Shown here: positions 17,062 through 25,649 of the stretch, in pieces
Numbering within the stretch: position 1 is the first letter of the stretch
How the letters are laid out: the number at the start of each line of letters is the position of its first letter
Source of the DNA: Nitrospira defluvii
GTDB lineage: Bacteria > Nitrospirota > Nitrospiria > Nitrospirales > Nitrospiraceae
Assembly (NCBI RefSeq): GCF_905220995.1
Contig: NZ_CAJNBJ010000016.1
Location: 372,001 to 436,000, forward strand
Direction of reading: 5' to 3'
Length of the DNA: 64,000 nt
Position numbers and translations under genes: made by a program
Notes under the pieces: model-generated
Told to the model about the DNA's origin: nothing
Databases searched by the model: none
The model's input: the letters and a program-made list of their open reading frames with translations, nothing else

Positions 17062-18675
17062 CTAGCTGCGGGCCCTCCCCATGCGCCGCTCACCGACGCC
17101 CAGGTGGAGAGAGGCCACATCAAGTTCCTGTTCCAGGTGATGCAGCACGTCATCGCTGATGGTGCCATTGTTCCTGAGGCCGATCAGGGCACGACGCTCC
17201 GCCGTGAAGGCCTCATGCTGGAGTCGTTGGAACGAGGCGGTATCGGGACCAGTGTCCTCATCGAGGAGACTCGCCTTGCTCAGCCGTTCCAGTCGTCGGA
17301 GATACCGCAGACGGACACGCTCCACCTGCTCCATCACGGCCCAGGTTTCCGTCGCCACCTGATCCAGTCGAGCCAGCGCCGCTGTTGCCGCATGTTCCCG
17401 CGCCAACGTTTCTTCCTGCTTGAGGTCGTCCTCCTCCTGGAAACGTAACAGCCGGATGATCGGCGGCAACGACAGGCCCTGCACAACCAGCGTGACGAGG
17501 ATAACCGTAAAGCTAATCAGGATAATTTCAGCCCGGAACGGAAAGGGCGAGCCGGCTGTGGTCGACACGGGAAGGGCCAACGCCGCCGCCAATGTCACAA
17601 TCCCACGCATGCCGGTCCAGGACACCAGAAAGATCCCCGCCCAGGACGGCAGGGGATCACGCGCACGGAGCTTCGCGCTCAGCCAACGCGGGATGAGAGC
17701 CGCCAGAGGGACCCACGCAAACCGCACCACAATCGTCGTCATGCTGATCACCAGCCCGGCAATCAGGACCGGACGAACCTGTCCAGCCGGCATGGCGTCG
17801 CGGAGCACGCCCAGTTCCAGCCCGATCAGAATAAAGATCACACCATTCAGCAGAAAGGTCAGCAGATCCCATACGGCGCGCGCTTGCAATCTCGTGGCCG
17901 GCGACACGGCGCCGCTGAACGACTGACGAAGGTACAGCCCGCCCGCGACACAAGCCAGAACTGCGGAAGCATGCACCAACTCCCCGCACACCCAGGCGAT
18001 GTACGGCGCGAGCAGCGTCACACCGATCTGAGAAAACCCCTCCTCCATCGCACAGAGCGTCCACCGCGTGATCCAGGCCACACCGATCCCGATGACCACC
18101 CCGGCCAGCGCGGCGAATACGAACTCAAACAGCGTATGACCGAGTGCAAACGATCCGCTCATCGCGGCGCCCACGGCCGCCCGATACAAGACCAACGCCG
18201 TGGCATCGTTGACCAAACTTTCGCCTTCCAGAATGGTGACGACACGGCGCGGAATCCGTAACCGTTTACCGATGGCCGTCGCGGACACAGCGTCGGGCGG
18301 CGAAACGATCGCACCCAGCGCAATCGCTTCCGCCCAGCCGATTCCGGGCAACAACGTATGCGCCGCCACTGCCACGCCAGCGGTCGTCGCCAAGACCAAT
18401 CCGATAGCCAGGAGGGAAATCGGTCGGAGGTTCCGACGGAACTCACGAAAGGAGGTGAAATAGGCAGCCGCCCACAGGATCGGCGGGAGAAAGACGAGAA
18501 ACACGAGGTCTGGATGGAGCGTCACCCTTGGAAGGCCCGGCACGAGCCCCAACACCAGTCCGCCAAGCACGAGAACAATCGGGTAGGGAATACCGATCCT
18601 CTGCGCGATCGTGGTCAACGCGAGCACTACCGCCAACAGCATGATGATGATTTCGAGTTGGTGCAGGCCTTCCAT
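17062..18675 (-). CDS. Na+/H+ antiporter, CPA1 family
   Basis: The 537-residue protein has about 12 hydrophobic segments from residue 10 to 400, then a charged cytoplasmic tail of some 130 residues. The CPA1 core motif is present: SPPDAVSATAIGKRL, followed by ILEGESLVNDATALVLYR, which holds the ND ion-binding pair. FLPPILWAAAY early in the protein is also typical of NhaP/YjcE-type exchangers. It should exchange Na+ (or K+) for H+ across the inner membrane, serving pH and salt homeostasis. The C-terminal tail is helical and may regulate activity. The gene stands alone, with 67 bp separating it from the aldo/keto reductase gene upstream on the same strand. Confidence 0.92.
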   Translation of the reverse strand: MEGLHQLEIIIMLLAVVLALTTIAQRIGIPYPIVLVLGGLVLGLVPGLPRVTLHPDLVFLVFLPPILWAAAYFTSFREFRRNLRPISLLAIGLVLATTAGVAVAAHTLLPGIGWAEAIALGAIVSPPDAVSATAIGKRLRIPRRVVTILEGESLVNDATALVLYRAAVGAAMSGSFALGHTLFEFVFAALAGVVIGIGVAWITRWTLCAMEEGFSQIGVTLLAPYIAWVCGELVHASAVLACVAGGLYLRQSFSGAVSPATRLQARAVWDLLTFLLNGVIFILIGLELGVLRDAMPAGQVRPVLIAGLVISMTTIVVRFAWVPLAALIPRWLSAKLRARDPLPSWAGIFLVSWTGMRGIVTLAAALALPVSTTAGSPFPFRAEIILISFTVILVTLVVQGLSLPPIIRLLRFQEEDDLKQEETLAREHAATAALARLDQVATETWAVMEQVERVRLRYLRRLERLSKASLLDEDTGPDTASFQRLQHEAFTAERRALIGLRNNGTISDDVLHHLEQELDVASLHLGVGERRMGRARS

Positions 18676-18742
18676 CTTCCAAGAAGACTCGTCTTCCGCC
18701 GGTCGCGCGCCTCACCCCATCGATCTTCGGCGCGAACGGTCC

Positions 18743-19579
18743 TTATATCCCTATCGTCTCAAGTCGTCGCAGGTCTTCCGAGGCAATCGTCAATCGGTCG
18801 GATTCGAGATCTTCCTTCATGTGCTGCGGATTGGTCGTACCGGTCAACGGCAGCATCCCGATCTGCATGGCGAACCGGAACACCAGCTGCGCCAACCCGA
18901 CGCCATATTTGACGGCCATGGCCCGCACCTCCGGATCGGCGAAGATCTCGCGATTGGCGGTCAGCAACGAGAAGCCTTGATAGACGATCCGGTGGTTCCG
19001 GCAGATCTCCCGTACGTCCTGATCCCAACCCAGCGCGGCATAACAACGATTCTGGACGACCATCGGCTTATGTCTCGCTTTGGCACAGAGGAGTGTCAGT
19101 TGTTCGGCGGACACGTTGCTGACGCCGATCATTCTGGTCTTGCCCGCATCGTACAACGCTTCGATGGCGGCCCAGACCTCCCAATCCTCCGCCCCCAACC
19201 CGCGCCGAGAGTACGGACCGTGCAGGACGTAGGAGTCGAGATAGTCCGTGTGAAGATGGGCCAGCGAGCTGTCGAACGATTGCCTCACCTGCGTGGTGAG
19301 ATCGGCCTGCGCATCGTAGGGCGTGCGATGATCCTGGCCGTTGACCGGCGTGAACTTGGTCTGCACGAACAACCGCTCACGAGGCGTGCCCTGCTTCGCC
19401 AGCTCCACGAGCGCCTCACCGACCAGCGCTTCCTGATAATGGATCAACTGGTTGGCCGTATCGATTGCGGTAAACCCGGCGGCCACGGCCTCCAGCACCA
19501 ATTGAGTCGTCGCGGCCTTTTTCCATGCGGTTCCGTACATGAACGAGGGAATCGGCACCTGATTGTAGGCAGTCAGCAT
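18743..19579 (-). CDS. Aldo/keto reductase
   Basis: The 278-residue protein is an aldo/keto reductase (TIM barrel, NADPH-dependent). GFTAIDTANQLIHYQEALVG corresponds to the conserved Asp-Thr-Ala...Tyr region, FVQTKFTP gives the catalytic Lys, and DYLDSYVLHGP gives the His. MIGVSNVSAEQL and LPLTGTTNPQHM belong to the cofactor site. The Tyr lies three residues further from the Asp than in most members (DTAxxxxxY rather than DTAxxY), so the active site may be unusual. Substrates are small carbonyls, not predictable. GGAGG is 10 nt ahead of the ATG. Confidence 0.88.
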   Translation of the reverse strand: MLTAYNQVPIPSFMYGTAWKKAATTQLVLEAVAAGFTAIDTANQLIHYQEALVGEALVELAKQGTPRERLFVQTKFTPVNGQDHRTPYDAQADLTTQVRQSFDSSLAHLHTDYLDSYVLHGPYSRRGLGAEDWEVWAAIEALYDAGKTRMIGVSNVSAEQLTLLCAKARHKPMVVQNRCYAALGWDQDVREICRNHRIVYQGFSLLTANREIFADPEVRAMAVKYGVGLAQLVFRFAMQIGMLPLTGTTNPQHMKEDLESDRLTIASEDLRRLETIGI

Positions 19580-19749
19580 GACGTGAAGTCCTCCATGCCG
19601 TACCTTACACAGATCCTCACGGTCGTCTCAATGTTCCACCCAGCCAAACTTGGCGCAGCCTGACGCGGATTCAGTGTGTAAGCCGCTGGCGACCGTTCTC
19701 CACAACCTGCTACAGTGTCCCTCCATCACCAGCAAGGAGCGCCGCCCGC

Positions 19750-20064
19750 ATGGATGCAGAGCAGAGTAACCAGGTCGTGGAACTTCGACTCACCTCCCGA
19801 TACATTACAGAACATCCCTGGACCGTCCAGGCCATCAACGGCTTTCTCTCCGCCTATTTCATGGAGAAGCCGGGATTTACCGTACAACGGCATTTCGACG
19901 ACCAGGAATCCGGCATGCATGTGTGGCTCTGCGAGGTCCCGTCGAATATGAAAATCACCGTGCTCCTGCGGCGATTGCAGGCAGACATTCCCCCTTGCCG
20001 CTACGTTCAATCCGCCATCGATCCGTCGACCAGACCGCAATATGTCATCGACTGCCCGGAGTGA
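19750..20064 (+). CDS. Small hypothetical protein (104 aa)
   Basis: I do not recognise this protein. It has no signal peptide or membrane segment. It contains RYITEHPWTVQAINGF and YVIDCPE at the end, and looks like a compact alpha/beta domain. AAGGAG is 10 nt before the ATG. The promoter-like CTACAGTGTCCC lies about 40 bp upstream; the same CTACAGTG word precedes the gene at 3465. The SDR gene follows 74 bp later on the same strand with its own ribosome site, so the two may be co-transcribed. Confidence 0.75.
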   Translation: MDAEQSNQVVELRLTSRYITEHPWTVQAINGFLSAYFMEKPGFTVQRHFDDQESGMHVWLCEVPSNMKITVLLRRLQADIPPCRYVQSAIDPSTRPQYVIDCPE

Positions 20065-20138
20065 GCGACACCCGCAGGCTTGCGTCCGGCACAACCGACT
20101 GACTACCATGCGCGACACATGAACAAGGGAGATACGGC

Positions 20139-20744
20139 ATGCGAGTAATCGTAATCGGAGGAACAGGGACCATTGGCTCAGCCGTCGTGAGGCTGCTCTC
20201 GACGCGGCACGACGTGGTGGTGGTGGGACACAAGAAGGGAACGTATCAGGTCGATCTGGCGTCGCCGGACTCCATCACCAGCCTCTTCACAGCGGTCGGC
20301 AGCTGCGATGCCGTCGTGAGCACGGCGGGGATCGCCAAATTCGGAAGCCTGGACGATCTGACGTACGACGACTACTTCATCGGCCTGAAGAACAAACTCA
20401 TGGGCCAGGCGAATCTGGTCCGCATCGGCAAGGCCTACGTGACCAACCATGGTTCGTTCACGCTGACCAGCGGCGTCCTCAGCCGGGAACCCATGAAAGG
20501 CAGCTGCGCGATCAGCATGGCCAATGCGGGTCTGGAGGGATTTGTCCGCGCCGCTGCGCTCGATGTGCCGCGCGGCCTTCGCGTGAATGTGGTGAGTCCG
20601 CCCTGGGTGACGGAAACGCTGATCGCCAGAGGCATGGACCCGTCGATCGGTCTCCCTGCGGATCAGGTTGCGCAGTCCTATCTGGCGAGCGTGGAAGGGA
20701 CCATGACGGGGCAGACGATTGATCCGAGGCAGCTGAGCGCCTAG
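20139..20744 (+). CDS. Short-chain dehydrogenase-like protein lacking YxxxK
   Basis: The 201-residue protein starts with VIVIGGTGTIGSAVVRLL, the nucleotide-binding loop of SDRs, and ends with RVNVVSPPWVTETL, the segment after the active site. In classical SDRs a Tyr-xxx-Lys pair comes about 25 residues before that. Here the aligned stretch reads AISMANAGLEGF, with no Tyr and with Asn in the place of Lys. This matches a small SDR subgroup I recall with the same feature. It may bind NAD(P)H without classical catalysis. GGAG in AAGGGAGATACGG precedes the ATG. It converges on the ExeA-type gene 29 bp away. Confidence 0.85.
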   Translation: MRVIVIGGTGTIGSAVVRLLSTRHDVVVVGHKKGTYQVDLASPDSITSLFTAVGSCDAVVSTAGIAKFGSLDDLTYDDYFIGLKNKLMGQANLVRIGKAYVTNHGSFTLTSGVLSREPMKGSCAISMANAGLEGFVRAAALDVPRGLRVNVVSPPWVTETLIARGMDPSIGLPADQVAQSYLASVEGTMTGQTIDPRQLSA

Positions 20745-20773
20745 CCGGCATCAGTTCGTTCGACTCAGCGCTC

Positions 20774-22702
20774 TCATTGACTCATGGCGGTTTCGGCAGC
20801 AGCGGGAAGGATCACCGAAATGGCCCCGCCGAGATCGCCTTCCTTGAAGCCTTCCTTTTCGTAGCCGGAGATATCGACCTCTCCCTTGGGTTTGCCGTGG
20901 CAGCTCAAGCAAGCCCTCGTGTAGAACAGCGGCAGCAAGACCCGTACGCTATGATCCGGCAAACGCTGCGAAATGACGTGGTCTCCCACCCGGGGATGGC
21001 TCTTCTGAATGGTGAGCAACGCTTCGGTTTCCTGCTCGTCCGGCCGATTCTCCGGGTTCCTCGGTTCAATTTCCGGCGGGCCGATCTGTCGTAACTTAAG
21101 CCCGGTATCCCGTGAAAAGATCGCGGCCACCTGCGTCCCGAACGTCGCGGGAATGAAGCCCTTGAACCCGATGCCCTTCTTGTTGATGTCTGTCTGCACC
21201 TCTTGCACCGCCTTCTGCATGAGGCCGGCCAGTTTGCTCAGCAGCGGCTTGGCCCGCTCCGGCATCGCGGCCGCATTCAGAGCCTGCAGGTCATGCCCGG
21301 TCCTCGCCAGGAATTCCTTGCGCAGCCGGACGTGAAACACCGCCCCGGAGAACCCCTTGTCTTCAAGGCGAGGGTTGTTGATCGACGCCTGCGCCTTTCC
21401 CAGCACCACGCGGCCCGCGTCCAGCAAGACCACCAACAGTCGAGCCGTCTCCCCGGACTCCGCATCCTCCGATGAAATCATCTCGGCGCCCACGGCAACC
21501 TGGACGACACTGGCCTCGGAAGTCTGGGCGGCATCCTTCTCCGGCAACGCCGGAGGAGCCCCGCTCACTCGCACGAGCTCGGGCAGGACCGGCACGGGGC
21601 GCGGAGGCGGCAGCGGTGCAGGCGGCTTGACCCATGGGAGCTCCGCGTGGGCCGTCGCAAGCGGCGATAAGGATTCAAGCGGCAGGGCCGGCGACGCGGG
21701 CGCGGGCTGCTCGAGTCCCCTATCCTGCTGCCTTGTCGGCCTCTCACTCGCCGGCGGCTCAAGCCCTTCCTGATGCCCGGTCGGGAACCATTCCAGATAG
21801 AAACCAGCCGGAACGACGAGAGCCAGCAACGCCACCAGTACGGCAGCCTCGCGGCGCTTCCAGAGCGGTACCCTCCGAACGTCATCGATCTCGGCCGTGA
21901 CCTCCTGGGCGATTTGACGCGAGATGATGGGCTCCCTCCGGCGAAATCCCGCCATCAGCGTGTTGTCGCAGAGAATATTGAGCCGCCGGGGAATGCCGCG
22001 CGCCGCCTGGACGATCACGCGGAGCGCCGCAGGCGAGAAAATCGAGACCTGTTCCCGGCTGGCTTGGTCGAGCCGGTGTTGGATATAGGCCAAGCTCTCC
22101 GACTCGGTAAGCGGCAAGATCCTGGCGCGAACCGCGATGCGCTCTCGAACGTGACGCACTTCGTGCCGCTCCAGCAACGCTTCCAATTCAGGCTGACCGG
22201 TGAGCACGATCTGGATGAGTTTGTCATGCGCCGTCTCCAGATTGGTGAGCATCCGGATGCCTTCCAGTGTCTCGATGGGCATGCACTGGGCCTCGTCGAT
22301 GACCAAGACGATGGTGCCGCCCCTTCCGTGCTCGGCCCCGGCTGCCTCATGCAATTGCCTGAGCATCTCCGACTGCTCCGCACCGGCCGGTTGAATGCCC
22401 AATTGCTGAAGGATCGTGGCAAGGAGCCGCTCGAACGTCAGGTTGGGATTGTAGAGGTGGACGGTCTGTTGTGGATGCGGTGACGATTGTTGCGACGGTG
22501 CGGCGATCTGCAGGTAACGGCGCAGGATCGTGGTTTTCCCGACGCCGACCTCACCCGTGACCAGTATCACACCCTTCCGTTCTTTGATCCCATACAAAAT
22601 CGAGCCGAGGGCCTCGCGATGACTCGGGCTCAGGAACAGGTTGTCGGCGTCGGGCGTGGTGCCGAAGGGTTCCCGGATGAGACCATAGAAGTCGGTATAC
22701 AT
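20774..22702 (-). CDS. ExeA-type AAA ATPase fused to a periplasmic haem-binding DUF3365-like domain
   Basis: The 642-residue protein has three parts. Residues 1-270 are an ExeA/GspA-type AAA ATPase: MYTDFYGLIREPFGTTPDA opening, Walker A GEVGVGKTT at 50-58, Walker B IVLVIDEAQC, and LTGQPELEALL. A membrane helix follows around residues 281-300 (AAVLVALLALVVPAGFYLEW), then a Pro/Ala-rich linker to about 400. The C-terminal region, predicted periplasmic, resembles DUF3365 (Tll0287-like) domains and has CLSCH at 598-602, a c-type haem site. Normal ExeA proteins end in a peptidoglycan-binding or SPOR domain instead. The protein could link a haem redox or ligand signal to a cytoplasmic ATPase. GGAGG lies 7 nt before the ATG. 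No type II secretion genes are nearby. Confidence 0.88.
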   Translation of the reverse strand: MYTDFYGLIREPFGTTPDADNLFLSPSHREALGSILYGIKERKGVILVTGEVGVGKTTILRRYLQIAAPSQQSSPHPQQTVHLYNPNLTFERLLATILQQLGIQPAGAEQSEMLRQLHEAAGAEHGRGGTIVLVIDEAQCMPIETLEGIRMLTNLETAHDKLIQIVLTGQPELEALLERHEVRHVRERIAVRARILPLTESESLAYIQHRLDQASREQVSIFSPAALRVIVQAARGIPRRLNILCDNTLMAGFRRREPIISRQIAQEVTAEIDDVRRVPLWKRREAAVLVALLALVVPAGFYLEWFPTGHQEGLEPPASERPTRQQDRGLEQPAPASPALPLESLSPLATAHAELPWVKPPAPLPPPRPVPVLPELVRVSGAPPALPEKDAAQTSEASVVQVAVGAEMISSEDAESGETARLLVVLLDAGRVVLGKAQASINNPRLEDKGFSGAVFHVRLRKEFLARTGHDLQALNAAAMPERAKPLLSKLAGLMQKAVQEVQTDINKKGIGFKGFIPATFGTQVAAIFSRDTGLKLRQIGPPEIEPRNPENRPDEQETEALLTIQKSHPRVGDHVISQRLPDHSVRVLLPLFYTRACLSCHGKPKGEVDISGYEKEGFKEGDLGGAISVILPAAAETAMSQ

Positions 22703-22819
22703 GGCAAGACCTCCTGCTTGTCAGGTCGGTATCAAACCAGGGGATGAGTTCGGTGGAGACGTGCGGCATGAAATCACCTCGGTCGAGGGACACATGCGAA
22801 CGAGTAGAAACGTGGCGGC

Positions 22820-22829
22820 CTTAGGCTAG
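22820..22829 (-). promoter_or_regulatory. Recurrent CTAGCCTAAG element
   Basis: On the minus strand this reads CTAGCCTAAG, about 120 bp upstream of the ExeA-type gene, with a second CCTAAG copy just before it (22833-22838). Related words precede the leftward genes starting at 45644, 55588 and 57085. It may be a promoter or operator half-site. Confidence 0.3.
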
Positions 22830-22892
22830 ACCCTTAGGAACAGGCTGTCAACGGAAGAAATCGTGCGAGAGACCTGACGGCACGGCGTGCGT

Positions 22893-24032
22893 TCATGCCG
22901 ACGTCGAACGCCGTCTTGAGGCCGCGATCAGATGGAAGGTGCCCAACGAATGCGGACGCCCGTTGACGAGGAGTTCCACCCGGTGAAGGCCGGGATAATG
23001 TGTGCGCGTGGTGAGCTGCGACAGGGACAGTCGCTTGGCCAACCGCACCGCCGCCCGCGCCGGCAATTCGACCGCTTTCAGTTTGAAGACTTTCGGCGTC
23101 GTCCTCCCGTTCGCCTTCACGTAGTGCACGCGTAAATCCACCAGCACCGGTTGTGCGACCGTCGCCCTGTTGGCGATCTCGCAGGTAATAGTCACAGAGG
23201 ATCCGATCGCAGGGCGTTGCGGGATGATACGCACCTTCTCCACCGCGACGCGCGGGACATGACCGAATCCCAAGACCTCCAGCGCGCCGGACTCCCCGCG
23301 TTTCACCGCCGAGCGCAAGGCATGGCGAATGATCCAGCGGCGCTCCTCCGTCGCATCCACGAGCCATCGCTGAGCCGTCTCGACCAGAAGGGCAGGATGG
23401 TCCTTGCCGATGTCATTCAGATTGTTGGCCACGCTGCGACGCACATAGAGTGATGGATCGTCCTTGAGTCGTTCCAGGAGGGCCAGCACCGGTCGCGGAT
23501 CAGCCTGGAACGCGCGAAGTCTTGGGGCCCAGGGCAACCGGGGGCGCGTGCCTTCCGAGACCAGGCGCCGAACATCCTCGCTGGGATCAGTCGTCCATTC
23601 AGCCAGTCGGGCCAACGTGGCCGCCTGGTGCCGCTCTAAATACCGGCGGATGCTGAATTCTGCAGTGAAGCGTTGCGTTAGCACATACTGTGCGCGCATA
23701 GAGGCTTCGAAGTGATCCAGTCCGTATTCGGCCACGAAGAAGACGTGCGGAAGAAAGAGGAAGCCGCCCATGCCCTGGACAGCCGTTCGCCCCTGGTGCT
23801 GATCGAGCGAGTTCAGAAGAATCTCGATGGCGTGCTCATAGTCGTCCGGCATGAACCGGCGAAGTTCATGCGCGATTTTCCGGCCGCGCGGCATGAGTTC
23901 GAGAGCCTCATACCCGTCCAACGCCGACCGGACGAACGCCTTCTCGTCGAATCGAGGATAGACGGCGCTGATCATCCTCGCGATCGTGCGTGGCACCTCC
24001 GGGTCGAAACGATTTTTGAGCGGTTCCGCCAT
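22893..24032 (-). CDS. AlkD-like HEAT-repeat DNA alkylation repair protein
   Basis: The 379-residue protein resembles the DNA alkylation repair (AlkD/AlkC-like) HEAT-repeat glycosylases. The N-terminal 260 residues are helical with family-like runs such as SALDGYEALELMPRGRKIAH, RLAEWTTDPSEDVRRLVSEG, RPRLPWAPRLRAF and DPSLYVRRSVANNLNDIGKD. These enzymes flip or capture alkylated bases without intercalating. The last 100 residues (from about 270, rich in beta-strands) look like an added immunoglobulin-like domain, which fits AlkC-type relatives rather than plain AlkD. It is the last of a probable operon: YaeQ, SUI1 and this gene. The SUI1 stop is only 6 bp upstream, and GAGGGG precedes the ATG. 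Confidence 0.85.
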   Translation of the reverse strand: MAEPLKNRFDPEVPRTIARMISAVYPRFDEKAFVRSALDGYEALELMPRGRKIAHELRRFMPDDYEHAIEILLNSLDQHQGRTAVQGMGGFLFLPHVFFVAEYGLDHFEASMRAQYVLTQRFTAEFSIRRYLERHQAATLARLAEWTTDPSEDVRRLVSEGTRPRLPWAPRLRAFQADPRPVLALLERLKDDPSLYVRRSVANNLNDIGKDHPALLVETAQRWLVDATEERRWIIRHALRSAVKRGESGALEVLGFGHVPRVAVEKVRIIPQRPAIGSSVTITCEIANRATVAQPVLVDLRVHYVKANGRTTPKVFKLKAVELPARAAVRLAKRLSLSQLTTRTHYPGLHRVELLVNGRPHSLGTFHLIAASRRRSTSA

Positions 24033-24038
24033 AGCCCC

Positions 24039-24434
24039 TCACCCGCCCGCAAAGACCGGACGGAATCCGGCCTTGGTGAGTATGCGCGCGACGTCATCAC
24101 GTTTATCACCTTGAATCTCGATCCGCCCGTCCTTCACCGTGCCGCCGACCCCGCAGGCCTTCTGCATCTCCTTGGCCAATTGTTCCTTCTCGGCCTGGCC
24201 GATACCGGCAAAACCCGTGACGACCGTGACCGTCTTCCCGCCGCGATGCGCCGTCTGCCGGATGATATCCACCCGTCCACGAGGGTTCGTCTGCTTACGC
24301 GAGGTCTCTTCGGGAGGATTGACCGCGCCGCGTTGCTGAGTCTGCTGCGGCACCTCGATCTGTTTCAAGACCGCGAACGGGCTCTTCCAGACCATGCCCT
24401 CTCCGTCCGTGGGAATGCGTTTCTTCTCTTTCAT
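24039..24434 (-). CDS. SUI1/YciH-type translation initiation factor
   Basis: The 131-residue protein has the eIF1/SUI1 fold at its C-terminus (about 48-131): RQTAHRGGKTVTVVTGFAGI, LAKEMQKACGVGGTVKDGRI and RDDVARILTKAGFRP. The Gly-rich GVGGTVKDG segment is the hallmark of SUI1/YciH proteins, which monitor start-codon pairing in the 30S initiation complex. The N-terminal 45 residues are a charged linker. The ATG at 24434 is preferred to a longer frame starting at 24515, since that would overlap the upstream YaeQ gene. It sits in a probable operon between YaeQ and the AlkD-like gene. Confidence 0.92.
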   Translation of the reverse strand: MKEKKRIPTDGEGMVWKSPFAVLKQIEVPQQTQQRGAVNPPEETSRKQTNPRGRVDIIRQTAHRGGKTVTVVTGFAGIGQAEKEQLAKEMQKACGVGGTVKDGRIEIQGDKRDDVARILTKAGFRPVFAGG

Positions 24435-24487
24435 GATGTCTGATTCCAGTCCGAGGCATGCACCGAATGCCCGGCATCTTGTATGGG

Positions 24488-25042
24488 TTACCGGTCCGTG
24501 ACCGCCGCTTTCCACGTGGTCAGTTCGATCTGTGCGGCATGCGTTCCGTCACCGATCAACACCTGTCCGTCTTGTATCGTGCAGTGCAGGTCCATCTGAC
24601 GCTGCGCGAGACCAGCCAGGGCCCGGCTCCCCTCCGGCGACAGGTTCAAGACCGTGAGATTGTTCAATCGATCGAGGGCCGCCTCCTGCTGCTTCCACCA
24701 TTGGTCCGCCGCACGGCCGCCATACGTATAGACACAGACTTGCTTGGCGCGGCCGCAGGCTTGGCGGACAGCCCTGTCGTCGGGCAAGCCCACCTCGATC
24801 CACAACTCGATCAGACCCGTCAAATCCTTCTGCCACAGCGCCGGCTCATCCTCACTGCTCAACCCGCGGCCGAACGACAAGGCGTCATGCGCATGCCGTG
24901 CAAAGGCCAGCAGACGGACCATCATCCGCTCGTCGGTTTCAGACGGATGGCGGGCGAGGGTGACCGTATGGTCTTCGTAATAATGGCGATCCACGTCAGC
25001 AAGGTGGAGGACTGCTTTGAAAATCGTCGCATTCGGAGCCAT
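24488..25042 (-). CDS. YaeQ family protein
   Basis: The 184-residue protein matches YaeQ. It opens MAPNATIFKAVLHLADVDRH, continues ARHPSETDERMMVRLLAF, and has DLTGLIELWIEVGLPDDRAV and a C-terminal strand-rich part with LNLSPEGSRALAGLAQRQM. YaeQ has a PD-(D/E)XK nuclease-like fold; its biological role is uncertain, with early links to transcription antitermination (RfaH suppression). No signal or membrane segment is present, so it is cytoplasmic. It is the first of a probable operon with SUI1 (54 bp gap) and the AlkD-like gene. Confidence 0.92.
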   Translation of the reverse strand: MAPNATIFKAVLHLADVDRHYYEDHTVTLARHPSETDERMMVRLLAFARHAHDALSFGRGLSSEDEPALWQKDLTGLIELWIEVGLPDDRAVRQACGRAKQVCVYTYGGRAADQWWKQQEAALDRLNNLTVLNLSPEGSRALAGLAQRQMDLHCTIQDGQVLIGDGTHAAQIELTTWKAAVTDR

Positions 25043-25099
25043 GGAGCCGTGAATTCCTTGTGTAGGGCGTTTGGATTGAACAGCGCGGACAGCTGGCGA

Positions 25100-25318
25100 T
25101 CAAGGGAGCTCTGCGATATACATCCCCTCGACCCGCTCGCGCGCCCACTGCGTCTTGCGCAGAAACGTGAGGCTCGACTTGATGCTGGGGTTATGCAGAA
25201 AGCAACGCACCGGCAAGCGACGGCCAAGCTCAGCCCACCCGTGCCGCTCGACCAAGGTGGTCACGATGGTCTCCAGCGTGATGCCGTGCAATGGATCGCG
25301 GGGATGAGAAGTGGTCAT
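25100..25318 (-). CDS. VF530/DUF2132 family DNA-binding-like protein
   Basis: The 72-residue protein is a close match to the VF530/DUF2132 family: [40 protein letters not shown] and [20 protein letters not shown]. The family has a helical fold resembling a DNA-binding domain, but its target is unknown. The start at 25318 was chosen because the family begins near DPLHGITL; a longer frame from 25378 adds an unrelated 20 residues. It is upstream of the YaeQ operon by 57 bp on the same strand. Confidence 0.88.
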   Translation of the reverse strand: MTTSHPRDPLHGITLETIVTTLVERHGWAELGRRLPVRCFLHNPSIKSSLTFLRKTQWARERVEGMYIAELP

Positions 25319-25387
25319 ATAAGTATGGCGTATGGCTGAGAATCTTAGAAGATGAAGATTCGATAGTGTTTCTGCCATTTCATCTCG

Positions 25388-25612
25388 TTAAGTATCCAGG
25401 CATTCTTCGGCCTCAGCCTCGAAGTGAAATCTGGCCATCTTTAAGCTGCTTTCAAATTCCAACCCTAACTCAGGCTCCTTGGCGATCAGATGCATAAGAT
25501 CCGTCAGCACGTCGATCAAAGTTCCGCGTGGATCATAAGGGTCACCAAATTGCACGGCATACAGCTCGAGAACAGTCCTGGCACGCTGTGCCCTCTCATC
25601 GTTTGTTGTCAT
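25388..25612 (-). CDS. Small acidic hypothetical protein
   Basis: The 74-residue protein has no motif I know: MTTNDERAQRARTVLELYAV, then DPRGTLIDVLTDLMHLIAKE, then an acidic end EAEAEECLDT. It looks helical and cytoplasmic. GGAG lies 5 nt before the ATG at 25612. The region from about 25319 to 26600 is visibly richer in A and T than the rest of the window, and this gene and the HNH gene share that. Small proteins of this sort next to nucleases are sometimes accessory or immunity factors, but nothing shows that here. Confidence 0.6.
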   Translation of the reverse strand: MTTNDERAQRARTVLELYAVQFGDPYDPRGTLIDVLTDLMHLIAKEPELGLEFESSLKMARFHFEAEAEECLDT

Positions 25613-25649
25613 GTCTTCTCCATTGTGGCTCGCACAAGTGGATCCAAGA

